DNA from: an uncultured Methanomassiliicoccus sp.
Lineage (GTDB): Archaea; Thermoplasmatota; Thermoplasmata; Methanomassiliicoccales; Methanomassiliicoccaceae
Assembly (NCBI GenBank): GCA_905203995.1
Contig: CAJKXZ010000006.1
Span: 18,648-82,647 of the forward strand
Reading direction: 5' to 3'
DNA: 64,000 nt
Under the pieces are notes generated by a model that saw nothing but the letters and a program-made list of their open reading frames with translations, was not told the origin of the DNA and searched no databases. Every line of letters starts with the position of its first letter. Within the stretch, counting starts at the first letter, position 1. A program made the translations under genes and the position numbers. Shown in pieces: positions 1 through 8,600 of the stretch.

Positions 1-871
1 AGTTATCCTGACAGAAATAAGATTTCATCCCGTGAAAGATGCCTACCCGGCCGTTGGCGAAGGTGGCGGCATTCTTTTCAGTATTTATACCTAAACCAGC
101 TGCTTCACAACCGACTAGTTCTACACCAGGTTCATCAATAAAATCATAAAAGAGGCCCATTGCATTGCTTCCACCGCCGACACAGGCCACCAGCAGATCA
201 GGCAGCTTTCCTTCAGCAGACATAATCTGCGCTTTTACCTCGCGGCCGATGATGCTCTGAAAATCCCTAACGATAGTCGGAAAGGGATGTGGACCCATTA
301 CTGAACCGATCACGTAATGCGTATCATCGATCCGTGAAGTCCACTCTTTTAAAGTCTCATTGACGGCATCCTTAAGCGTCATAGTACCGCTGGTAACGGC
401 ATGAACTTCTGCTCCCAGCAGCTTCATACGGTAGACGTTTAAGGCCTGGCGGGCCATATCTTCCTGACCCATGAAAATCTCACAGTCCAAGCCCAACAAT
501 GCTGCGGCTGTGGCGGTGGCGACTCCATGCTGTCCGGCTCCGGTTTCGGCAATGATGCGTTTTTTACCCATTTTTTTAGCCAGCAAAGCTTGGCCAAGAA
601 CATTATTGATCTTGTGTGAGCCAGTATGATTGAGATCTTCCCGTTTCAAGTAGATTTTTGCGCCTCCGAGATCGGCAGTCATGTTCTGTGCAAAATAGAG
701 CAACGAAGGTCGGCCGGCATAATTCATCAACAGTGATTTTAGTTCAGACTGGAATGTTTCATCAGTCCGGTAATGATTATAGGCCGTTTCCAATTCAATA
801 ACTGCATTCATCAAGGTTTCAGGAATAAACTGCCCACCGTAGTTTCCGAACCTTCCTTTTGAGTTTATCAA
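1..871 (-). CDS. trpB: Tryptophan synthase beta chain (partial at window edge)
   Basis: Condenses indole with serine to make tryptophan (PLP enzyme). About 290 N-terminal codons are present; the C-terminus lies beyond the window edge. The translation carries the PLP-lysine motif HKINN, then ETGAGQHG and a GGGSNA phosphate-binding loop, all diagnostic of TrpB1. The start is TTG at 871, sharing TTGA with the trpF stop, with a GAGGGGA Shine-Dalgarno site just upstream; no upstream ATG is possible without deep overlap. It is the last visible gene of the trp operon; trpA would be expected next. Confidence 0.93.
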   Translation of the reverse strand, partial: MINSKGRFGNYGGQFIPETLMNAVIELETAYNHYRTDETFQSELKSLLMNYAGRPSLLYFAQNMTADLGGAKIYLKREDLNHTGSHKINNVLGQALLAKKMGKKRIIAETGAGQHGVATATAAALLGLDCEIFMGQEDMARQALNVYRMKLLGAEVHAVTSGTMTLKDAVNETLKEWTSRIDDTHYVIGSVMGPHPFPTIVRDFQSIIGREVKAQIMSAEGKLPDLLVACVGGGSNAMGLFYDFIDEPGVELVGCEAAGLGINTEKNAATFANGRVGIFHGMKSYFCQDN

Positions 872-1482
872 GCTAATCCCCTCACCTGTTCAATTATGTT
901 TGAAATTTTAGCCGGGTCTTTGAACCCGTTTGTCTCTACACCACTGCTCACATCAAGGCAATAGGCACTCAATGCAACGGCCTGGTTGACGTTGTCAAGA
1001 TTGATTCCGCCAGCCAAGAAAAATCTTTTGCCCAGCGGTGACGGAAGTAATGACCAGTCAAAGGTGTGGCCACTGCCACCGTAAGCTGAGCCGTATGAAG
1101 AATCTACAAGGATGAAATCGGCAGCACAGTCTTCAACTGCCGCCAAACTTTGCCGTCCCTCAATTCTAATTGCTTTGATAAGTGGAGCATCGATTAATTT
1201 TTTCAAATTATCCATATACTCTGCAGACTCGTCACCATGAAGCTGGACTAAATCAATAATGCCGCGATCATAGATCTCTTTGATCCGGCAGAGCTCTTCA
1301 TTTACAAAAACTCCTACTGCCGCGATCTTTTCACTTAAATGGTTTTTCAAATCCTGGGCTTTAGCTACTGAGACCTGACGTTTACTGCTGGCAAAGACAA
1401 AACCTACATAATCCGGCAGGTATTCATTTACAGCCTGAATATCCTCTAGGCGAGATAAGCCACAGATTTTTATCTTAGTCAA
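868..1482 (-). CDS. trpF: Phosphoribosylanthranilate isomerase
   Basis: Isomerises N-(5'-phosphoribosyl)anthranilate in tryptophan synthesis. The roughly 204-residue TIM barrel shows the N-terminal KICGL motif, LVQLHGDE in the middle and FLAGGINLDNV plus LDVSSGVE phosphate-binding segments at the end, all as in active TrpF. The frame also opens at a GTG at 1491, but the strong GGGAGGTGA Shine-Dalgarno site abuts that GTG and is correctly spaced for the TTG at 1482, which also gives the usual N-terminus (MTKIKICG). It overlaps the trpC stop by 8 nt, so translational coupling is likely. Confidence 0.93.
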   Translation of the reverse strand: MTKIKICGLSRLEDIQAVNEYLPDYVGFVFASSKRQVSVAKAQDLKNHLSEKIAAVGVFVNEELCRIKEIYDRGIIDLVQLHGDESAEYMDNLKKLIDAPLIKAIRIEGRQSLAAVEDCAADFILVDSSYGSAYGGSGHTFDWSLLPSPLGKRFFLAGGINLDNVNQAVALSAYCLDVSSGVETNGFKDPAKISNIIEQVRGLA

Positions 1483-2260
1483 GGAACTCACCTCCCAAAG
1501 AGCGCAGAGCTTGAAAGCGATCGGCAGAAGACATTAATGCTTCCCCCACTAAAACTGCGTCGACCTGATGCTGCGCTAAGGTTTGTACATCCTGAAATGT
1601 TTTTATTCCACTTTCCGCAACAAAAATGATATCTTGGGGTACCAGGGACCGCAGTTCTAAACAGTGGTGGAGATCAACTTTAAAGGTAGCAAGATCTCGA
1701 TTATTCACACCAATGATTTTTGCCCCGGCGGCTAACGCGGACTGGATTTCTACCGCCGTATGAGTTTCGACCAGCGCCGAAAGCCCCAGCCGGCTGCACA
1801 GAGTGAGCATCTCTCGTAACATTTCAGTAGGGTACAATGAAGAAATTAAAAGAACAGCGTCGGCGCCAATAATCTTCGATTGATAGAGTTGATATTCATC
1901 AATGATGAAATCTTTTCTTAAAAGAGGAAGATTGACTGCTTTCTTTACTTCAACAAGATATTGATCATTGCCAAGAAAATATTCAGGCTCTGTTAGAATG
2001 GAGATGGCGGCTGCTCCAGCGGCTTCATATTCCTTAGCAATCTCGAGATAAGGGAAGTCATCACAAATGATGCCCTTGGAAGGAGAAGCACGTTTAAGCT
2101 CACAGATAAACGAAATCGGTTTTTTTCGCAGTGCATCTTCAAAGTTGAAAGTAGCGGTGAGCGGTAGCTTTTCTATCATCTCTTGCAGGCAGTCTAACGA
2201 GCACTCTGCTTTGGCCATCGCCACCCGTTTTTTGGTAGAAGCAATGAGTTGTTCAAGCAT
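1475..2260 (-). CDS. trpC: Indole-3-glycerol phosphate synthase
   Basis: Closes the indole ring from carboxyphenylamino-deoxyribulose phosphate. At 261 residues it is full length. Visible family motifs are FICELKRASPSKG (catalytic Glu and Lys), AAAISILTEPEYFLG, LLRKDFIIDEYQ (catalytic Lys), IGVNNRDL and VAESGI. The ATG overlaps the end of trpD (AATGCTTGA), so its translation is probably coupled to trpD. It is a stand-alone trpC, not fused to trpF as in enteric bacteria. Confidence 0.95.
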   Translation of the reverse strand: MLEQLIASTKKRVAMAKAECSLDCLQEMIEKLPLTATFNFEDALRKKPISFICELKRASPSKGIICDDFPYLEIAKEYEAAGAAAISILTEPEYFLGNDQYLVEVKKAVNLPLLRKDFIIDEYQLYQSKIIGADAVLLISSLYPTEMLREMLTLCSRLGLSALVETHTAVEIQSALAAGAKIIGVNNRDLATFKVDLHHCLELRSLVPQDIIFVAESGIKTFQDVQTLAQHQVDAVLVGEALMSSADRFQALRSLGGEFLD

Positions 2261-3275
2261 TGCAATCCATCCGTCGGGTAGCAGTTTTGAATTCTTCCAG
2301 TTTATTTAACGCCGCACCGCTGTCAATCAAATCCCGTGCAAGGTCGATACACTCTTCGATGCATTTGCCTCTGCCAGCAATGTGCAACGCCACTGCTGAA
2401 TTAAAGATGACAACGTCTCGCTTTGGTCCCTGCAACTCTCCCGAAAGGATTCTAACCATTAGTTCCGCATTTTCCCGAGGTGTTCCACCGCGGAGGTCGG
2501 CTAAGGTGCAGCGCTTAAGGCCAAGATCCTCAGGGAAGATAGTGTAGGTGTCGAGAGATCCGCAGTTAATCTCGCATATTTTGTTACAACCACTTAACGT
2601 CAATTCATCCAGGCCACCGCCGTGAACTACCATGCCTCTTTTAACGCCCAGATTGGAAAGAACCTTTGCTAGCGGCTCTACCAAGCGTTCATCGTAGACG
2701 CCCAGAAGCATCAATTCTGCTTCCGCAGGATTAGATAACGGTCCCAGAATATTGAAAATCGTTCTGGTACCCATTTCTTTCCGGACTGGTGAAACGTTTT
2801 TCATTGAAGGATGGTGAACCTGAGCAAACATGAAACAGATGCCAGTGGTATTCAGCAGATATTCGGACTGAGCGGGCGTAAGATCGATTTTGGCGCCAAG
2901 ACTTTCTAGCACATCAGCAGCCCCACTTTTGCTGGAGACGCTCCGATTACCGTGCTTAGCCACGGCCACTTTTGCGGCCGCGACAACAAAGGCGGATGTG
3001 GTGGAAATGTTGAAGGTGTTGGTACAATCTCCACCGGTTCCCACGATGTCAATGACTTCCGTCTGGTGATGAACTTTTATGGCCTTATCACGCATGGCTT
3101 CAGCGCAGGCAGTGATTTCATCAATACTCTCACCTTTCATTCGTAAAGCAGCCAGAAACGCTCCGATCTGAGCATGAGTAGCAGTGCCATCCATAATCTC
3201 AGACATCACATTTTTCGCAATTACCCGGTCCAGATCTTTGCCCTCAAAGATGGTTGAAATCGCCTGCTGGATCAT
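2253..3275 (-). CDS. trpD: Anthranilate phosphoribosyltransferase
   Basis: Transfers phosphoribosyl from PRPP to anthranilate. About 340 residues, full length. Motifs seen are DIVGTGGDCTNTFNIST (PRPP-binding GTGGD), KHGNRSVSSKSGAADVLE, FAQVHHPSMK and RTIFNILGPLSNP. The frame opens three codons earlier at a GTG (3284), but the ATG at 3275 overlaps the trpG stop as ATGA, the usual coupling arrangement, and yields the normal N-terminus. It is unfused to TrpG. Confidence 0.95.
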   Translation of the reverse strand: MIQQAISTIFEGKDLDRVIAKNVMSEIMDGTATHAQIGAFLAALRMKGESIDEITACAEAMRDKAIKVHHQTEVIDIVGTGGDCTNTFNISTTSAFVVAAAKVAVAKHGNRSVSSKSGAADVLESLGAKIDLTPAQSEYLLNTTGICFMFAQVHHPSMKNVSPVRKEMGTRTIFNILGPLSNPAEAELMLLGVYDERLVEPLAKVLSNLGVKRGMVVHGGGLDELTLSGCNKICEINCGSLDTYTIFPEDLGLKRCTLADLRGGTPRENAELMVRILSGELQGPKRDVVIFNSAVALHIAGRGKCIEECIDLARDLIDSGAALNKLEEFKTATRRMDCNA

Positions 3276-3844
3276 TGAAGACACCCCAGAAAATTAGCAA
3301 TGATCTGTTTACCCAAGGGCGTAAGAATTGATTCTGGATGAAACTGTAAACCATAGAGTTCATAATCAGCATGTTTGACGGCCATGATCTCACCGTCACG
3401 GGTTTGGCCAATAACTTTCAAGGCAGCAGGGATTGTGTCTTTTTCGGCAATGAGTGAGTGATATCTTGCTGCCACAATTTGATTGGGGAGACTCTTGAAC
3501 AATTTACAATTATTATCGATTAAAATCTCATCGGGTTTCCCATGCATTAACACCGGCGCATGAGTGATTCTCGTCCCAAAAGCTTCGCAGATGCACTGGT
3601 GACCGAGGCAGATGCCCAATATGGGCATAGACCCTTTTAATTCCATCACTGCTTCTTCACAAATCCCTGCCTGATGGGGATGCCCGGGACCGGGAGAGAT
3701 GATAAGATGACTGGGATTCATTTCTTTAATTGTTTCAATATCAGTTTTGTTATTACGGATTACTTGAATGTCGGGATTTATTGAGCCTGCTAATTGATAG
3801 AGATTATATGAGAAACTATCATAATTGTCGATAAGAAGGATCAT
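3272..3844 (-). CDS. trpG: Anthranilate synthase component II (glutamine amidotransferase)
   Basis: Supplies ammonia from glutamine to TrpE. The 190-residue class I amidotransferase has the oxyanion motif SPGPGHP, the nucleophile Cys in LGICLGHQ, and the His-Glu pair in LQFHPES. All catalytic residues are intact. Its ATG overlaps the trpE stop (ATGA), giving a 1:1 coupled pair. It could also serve 4-amino-4-deoxychorismate synthesis, but the operon argues for tryptophan. Confidence 0.95.
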   Translation of the reverse strand: MILLIDNYDSFSYNLYQLAGSINPDIQVIRNNKTDIETIKEMNPSHLIISPGPGHPHQAGICEEAVMELKGSMPILGICLGHQCICEAFGTRITHAPVLMHGKPDEILIDNNCKLFKSLPNQIVAARYHSLIAEKDTIPAALKVIGQTRDGEIMAVKHADYELYGLQFHPESILTPLGKQIIANFLGCLQ

Positions 3845-5319
3845 TGTCCATTCACCTCGTTGGCGTGGATTATGGCCTCAATGACGGCCTTAGCTTTGTT
3901 TGCCGATTCTTCATATTCTTTTTCAGGAATGCTGTCTGCAACGATTCCGCTACCGGCTTGAACATACACCTTTCCATTTTTCTTAACGGCCATGCGGATG
4001 GCAATACAGGTATCCAGATTACCAGTGAAATCGATATAACCTAAAGCACCACCGTAGATCCCACGTGGTTGTGATTCCAGCTCATTTATGATTTCACAAG
4101 CCCGTAATTTGGGAGCTCCCGAGAGTGTGCCAGCTGGTAAAATAGCTTCGATTGCTGATAAGGCATCACAATCTTCCCGAATATTACTTTCAACTTGTGA
4201 ACAAATATGCATGATCTTTGAATAACGATGGATCATTTGGTAATCAACTACTTCAACAGAGCCGAATTTAGAAATCTTGCCGAGATCATTTCTGCTTAAG
4301 TCAACCAGCATGTTATGTTCTGAAAGTTCTTTCTCATCGGCAAGAAGTTCTTTCTCCAGTTTTTGGTCTTCATCAACTGTCGCTCCACGCGGGCGGGAAC
4401 CAGCTACCGGAAAAGTGCATAAACGGCCATTCTGCAACCTAACCAGCGTTTCCGGAGAAGTACTGATGATCTCCTCGCCATCGATGTTAATGTACACCAT
4501 ATATGGTGAAGGATTAGTTGTTCTCAAAACACGATAAGCGTTGAGTAGGCTGCCAGCATAATCACAGCTGAACTGCCGAGAAAGTACTGCCTGGAAAATA
4601 TCTCCGTCACGAATGTATTTTTTCGTCCGTTCAACAATACGGCAATAATAATCTTGTGTGACATTACAAATAAACTGAGGTTTTTCATCCACAACCTGAT
4701 TATTGATGCTGGGTCCTTGAAAAATCATGGCGGTTATCTCTTCAAGATCGGCACAAGCCCGTCCATAATTCTCCATGAGATTGTTGGTGTTGATATTCAC
4801 AATCAGCAGAATCTTTTGTGTCAAATGGTCGTAGGCAATTACTTTATTAAATAACATTAAATCGAAATCATCAAAAGAACCTCGTTTGATGCTAAGACTT
4901 GGTTCCGCATACTCAATCATAGAATAGGCAAAATAGCCCACAAAACCACCAGTAAATGGTGGTAAATCTGCCAGCCTTGGTGCCTTATGTTCAGCGATGA
5001 TTTTTCTCAAGACATCTAAAGGCTTAGCTGTCGAGATTGTTTTTTGTACTCCACCAGCAGTATCATCAATGGTAATTTTCCCTTTATTGCAAGAAACTCT
5101 CATGAGAGGATCAAAACATAAAAACGAATAACGTCCCCATTTCTCACCTCCCTCTACACTTTCAAGAAGGCAATATCGTTTTTTAGTTGCTGCAATCTTC
5201 TTTAAAAGAAGAATGGGGGTAGTCGAGTCGGCATAGATCTCTTTACAGATAGGGATCAATTGATATTGACTCGCTAATTTTACGATTTCATCACAGGTCG
5301 GAGTGATCATTTTACACAC
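3841..5319 (-). CDS. trpE: Anthranilate synthase component I
   Basis: Makes anthranilate from chorismate with TrpG. It is about 490 residues. An LLES motif near the N-terminus is the tryptophan feedback-binding signature, so allosteric inhibition by Trp is expected. The chorismate-binding domain shows FQAVLSRQF, TSPETLVR, PVAGSRPRG, DLSRNDLG and AGSGIVADS motifs. The open frame reaches a TTG at 5340; the GTG at 5319 is preceded by AAGGA at 7 nt and is preferred, and an ATG at 5310 is also possible. It is the first gene of the trp operon. Confidence 0.93.
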   Translation of the reverse strand: MCKMITPTCDEIVKLASQYQLIPICKEIYADSTTPILLLKKIAATKKRYCLLESVEGGEKWGRYSFLCFDPLMRVSCNKGKITIDDTAGGVQKTISTAKPLDVLRKIIAEHKAPRLADLPPFTGGFVGYFAYSMIEYAEPSLSIKRGSFDDFDLMLFNKVIAYDHLTQKILLIVNINTNNLMENYGRACADLEEITAMIFQGPSINNQVVDEKPQFICNVTQDYYCRIVERTKKYIRDGDIFQAVLSRQFSCDYAGSLLNAYRVLRTTNPSPYMVYINIDGEEIISTSPETLVRLQNGRLCTFPVAGSRPRGATVDEDQKLEKELLADEKELSEHNMLVDLSRNDLGKISKFGSVEVVDYQMIHRYSKIMHICSQVESNIREDCDALSAIEAILPAGTLSGAPKLRACEIINELESQPRGIYGGALGYIDFTGNLDTCIAIRMAVKKNGKVYVQAGSGIVADSIPEKEYEESANKAKAVIEAIIHANEVNGQ

Positions 5320-5662
5320 TTTAAAGTCCTTGAGTCGCAACTACTTAAAATTAGTTTCTATTGAACTATCTAATTCAACAATACACATATGTATACATTG
5401 ATGAACGTAATAGTTTAAAAGAGTAAGAGGGAGTTCTCGTTAAAGAACTAGTTAATCTGATCCGACCAGTAGCATATTTTTGAATCAAACATGATATTCT
5501 GTACGATGGATTGATATGTCTGAAATTAAACATGCACCTTACCATAATACACCCATGAAAACCATTTCTAAGCAGTGGGCTTAAGCCTCCGCTAGCTCAC
5601 TGCTTTAATCCCTTGTTCTAAACAAATTCAAAGAGTGTGAAAAAAGGTTTTAGAGGCCGCCT
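5320..5662. other. Intergenic region before trpE, with candidate trp operator
   Basis: AT-rich spacer that should hold the trpE promoter. Two symmetrical elements are visible close to trpE: TTGAA-8-TTCAA at 5359-5376 and an imperfect palindrome around ACACATATGTATACATTG at about 5377-5399. Either could be a repressor site. I looked on the minus strand for a leader peptide with tandem Trp codons and saw none. A strong hairpin lies at 5570-5605. Confidence 0.4.
5570..5605 (-). terminator. Stem-loop downstream of the helicase gene
   Basis: An 11-bp stem (AAGCAGTGGGC with GCTCACTGCTT, one G-T pair) around a 14-nt loop, 58 nt past the helicase stop codon. It probably ends or stabilises the helicase transcript. 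The long loop and weak T-run make a plain terminator uncertain; it could be another structured element. Confidence 0.45.
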
Positions 5663-8600
5663 TCATTGAGTTGATGAAAGTGCAGCCTCAATCTCTTTGA
5701 GAAGGTTAGCCCCTTCCGCTTCAGGATCTCTTACCCAATCCAGTGCATGTAAACGGTAGATTTTCCAACCCATCGATCTTAGCATTGAGTATCTTAAACG
5801 TTCTCTTTCCCGGGCAGTACGGGCAGATTGGTAGACATAACCGTCGCACTCAATTCCTAAGATGTAACGGTCTGCGTCAGCAGGATCGACAACCCCAATA
5901 TCTACACGGTATCCCGAGCAGCCGACCCTTGGTTGGACTTGGTATCCGTGCGCTTCAATAAACTTACAGACAGATTCTTCGAAAATAGATTTGGAAGCTT
6001 CTGCTGAATCGTCGCTTTGACTGATCGATTCTGAACCGTTAAGCGCATATTCAATGTATGCTTTGATCATGCCCAGATCGCCATCGGTCGTATCGATATC
6101 TTCCGGTAGGACCGAGCCGACAAATTTCAGGTTAGATCTGGCCCTGGTTACCGCCACGTTCAAACGCCGGGAACCGCCTTTTTTGCTGAGCGGTCCGAAG
6201 TTCATATACATCTTACCATTCGTATCTTTTCCATAGCCGAGACTGAAGATGATGATGTCCCGCTCATCACCTTGGACATTTTCAATATTTTTGATGAAGA
6301 AGGGCTCTTGCTTGTCCTCGCGGAAGAATTCTTCAAATTCCCGATTCTGGTAGCGCATGAAGTTAAGGACGCTTTCAATAGCCTGCATCTGCGCTTCACT
6401 GGCCGCAATTACGCCCAGCGACTGCGGATTACCACTGCGGATGTGTTCAAAGACCAATTCGGCGACATGCCTTGCTTCTTTCACGTTGCATCTTTTTTTA
6501 CCGCGGTCATAGACGCCATCTTCAATGTAGATATATTCTACACCAACGCCTGGCCGCCGGTGACTGTAGGAAGGGAAAGTAATCAAACGGTCGCCGTAAA
6601 TATTGTGGTTGGAGAAGGCAATGAGACTCTCATCCTTGCTGCGGTAGTGCCATCTCAAAGATCTGACCGGCAGGGCGTGTTCCTCATCAAGAATCGATTC
6701 TAGGAATTGTTCTTCTTCATTGTCGCTATCGCCAGATGAAGCACTGAAGAAGTTAGTAGGCGGAAGCTGTTTGACATCCCCGACAATAATTGCCTGCTTA
6801 GCTCGCATAATGGCGCCGATGGCACTTTCCGTCCTTACTTGGGAAGCTTCATCAAAGATTACCATGTCAAAGACATAGTCATCGTTTTGCAGGAAGAGAC
6901 TCACAGAAAGGGGAGACATCATAATGCATGGTTTGAGATCCATGACTAAGTGAGGTATTTTCTGCAGCAGTTTAGCTGCCGGCATGCCGCCTTTTTGTTT
7001 ATTCAATTCCTGCTTTAAAATTGTCAATTCGCTGTTAGAAGAAATGGCGTCATCAACATTAGGCAGCCGGGAAAGAACTTTATTTTTAATTCTGATCTTT
7101 GCATTAAGTAAATGAGAGTTATCTAACTGCTCAAAACGTTTGACTGCTTCGATATGGTCCTTGCCGCAAAGACGCCGGAGTGCTGAAGAGGAGAATAATA
7201 CATCTTCCAGCCACATGGAGTAGAATCTTTTCAAGAAGGCATCAACTGCCACATCGCCGTTCAATCCACCAGCCAGAGCTGCAGACATAAAAGCTGACAG
7301 TCCTGCTTTCCGGCAGTCATCAGAAGTTCTGTTGAAATCGGCCTGTTCATCAATCTGCGGCAACGTGTCTAGACAAGAAGCGATTCTCGCAACCAGATCA
7401 GTAAACTTCATTTTTGAAGCTTCGATTGAAGGCGAAAATAATGACTCAAACCAAGCCATGTCTTCTTCTGCCGCGGCTTTTGAACCAGAAAGAAGATCTG
7501 CCAAATCTCCGCAGGTTTTAGCAATGCGATGATCGGTGAGGATCTTTCGTGCAACGTCTTCAGGAATGTTATTTTGCGCGATAAATTCTTTAAAGCGGAT
7601 GGTCCACTCAATGTGCTCCACAATTTTTCTGAAATCAGTAGAGAAGCCGCCATAAAGGTGGCCAAATTCAGCATCAAGTGTGGCTTTTTGTGAAGAGTCT
7701 AGATCGTTAAGGGCCTGTAATCTGACCAGCCTTTTCATGTTAACAATGTGCGCTGAAAAGCCCATAGGAGTCAGTGACAGTTCGATGAAAGGCATCATCG
7801 ACCGCTTGAGATCAATGAGTGAATTCTGGATACGGCTACATTCAGTAGATGCTTGATCGACATCCATCTCTTTCAGTGAAAGATTCTTCAAGACCGATTC
7901 GAGTTCAACTAAAGACTCACATCTCGCCGCAATCCTCTTGATTTCCACTGGCGAAGACCCTAAGTCTTCAACACCAGTAAGCAGGAGTCGGCGTACACTT
8001 TCCGGCAACGGGTTTTCAAACTTCTCAATAATTGAATCAAAGATGTTAAAAGACTGCTTTAACGCCTCAAAGTCAGTAGAAACACCTTTGTAACCGCTAC
8101 CTAATTTATCCCGCAGATCGGCATCATTGGCTCTCAGCCAGACTCTCTCTTCTTTTAATTTAGTAGCTTTCTGTAAAATATTAATTGCTTCTGCATCATC
8201 CAGTTTTTTAGAGCTGTCCAGTTTAAGACTCTTTAATGTTTTAAGATCGGTGCTGTGCTGACCAAAGCGTAGACCAAAAGATTTCTGAGCGCCCTTGAAG
8301 CGGCTTAACATTTCCGAACAGGGCAGGTCAAGGATCTGTAAGTCATAATTCTGTGCAATGTCATGTTCAAGTGCTTTGATCTGTGCATGCTTGGAGACTG
8401 CTTCCATATAAGCTTCGTTACGCACGCTGCGACCGTAATCGGTAAACCAGTTTTCTGTTGGATATAAGGGGCCGTCCAGAAGACTTAGGATCTCCGTAGC
8501 CGCTACCAAATCAGCAATGGTTGGTGCTTTGCCCTGCGGCATCAAAGAAGCAGCGAAATCTTTTACCTTTTCTAACTCTACAAGTGCAGTAAGTGCTTCT

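Noticed and set aside
5320..5662. Trp attenuator with leader peptide
   Set aside because: No short ORF with tandem Trp codons was seen on the minus strand; the hairpin at 5570 is far from trpE and better placed for the helicase transcript.
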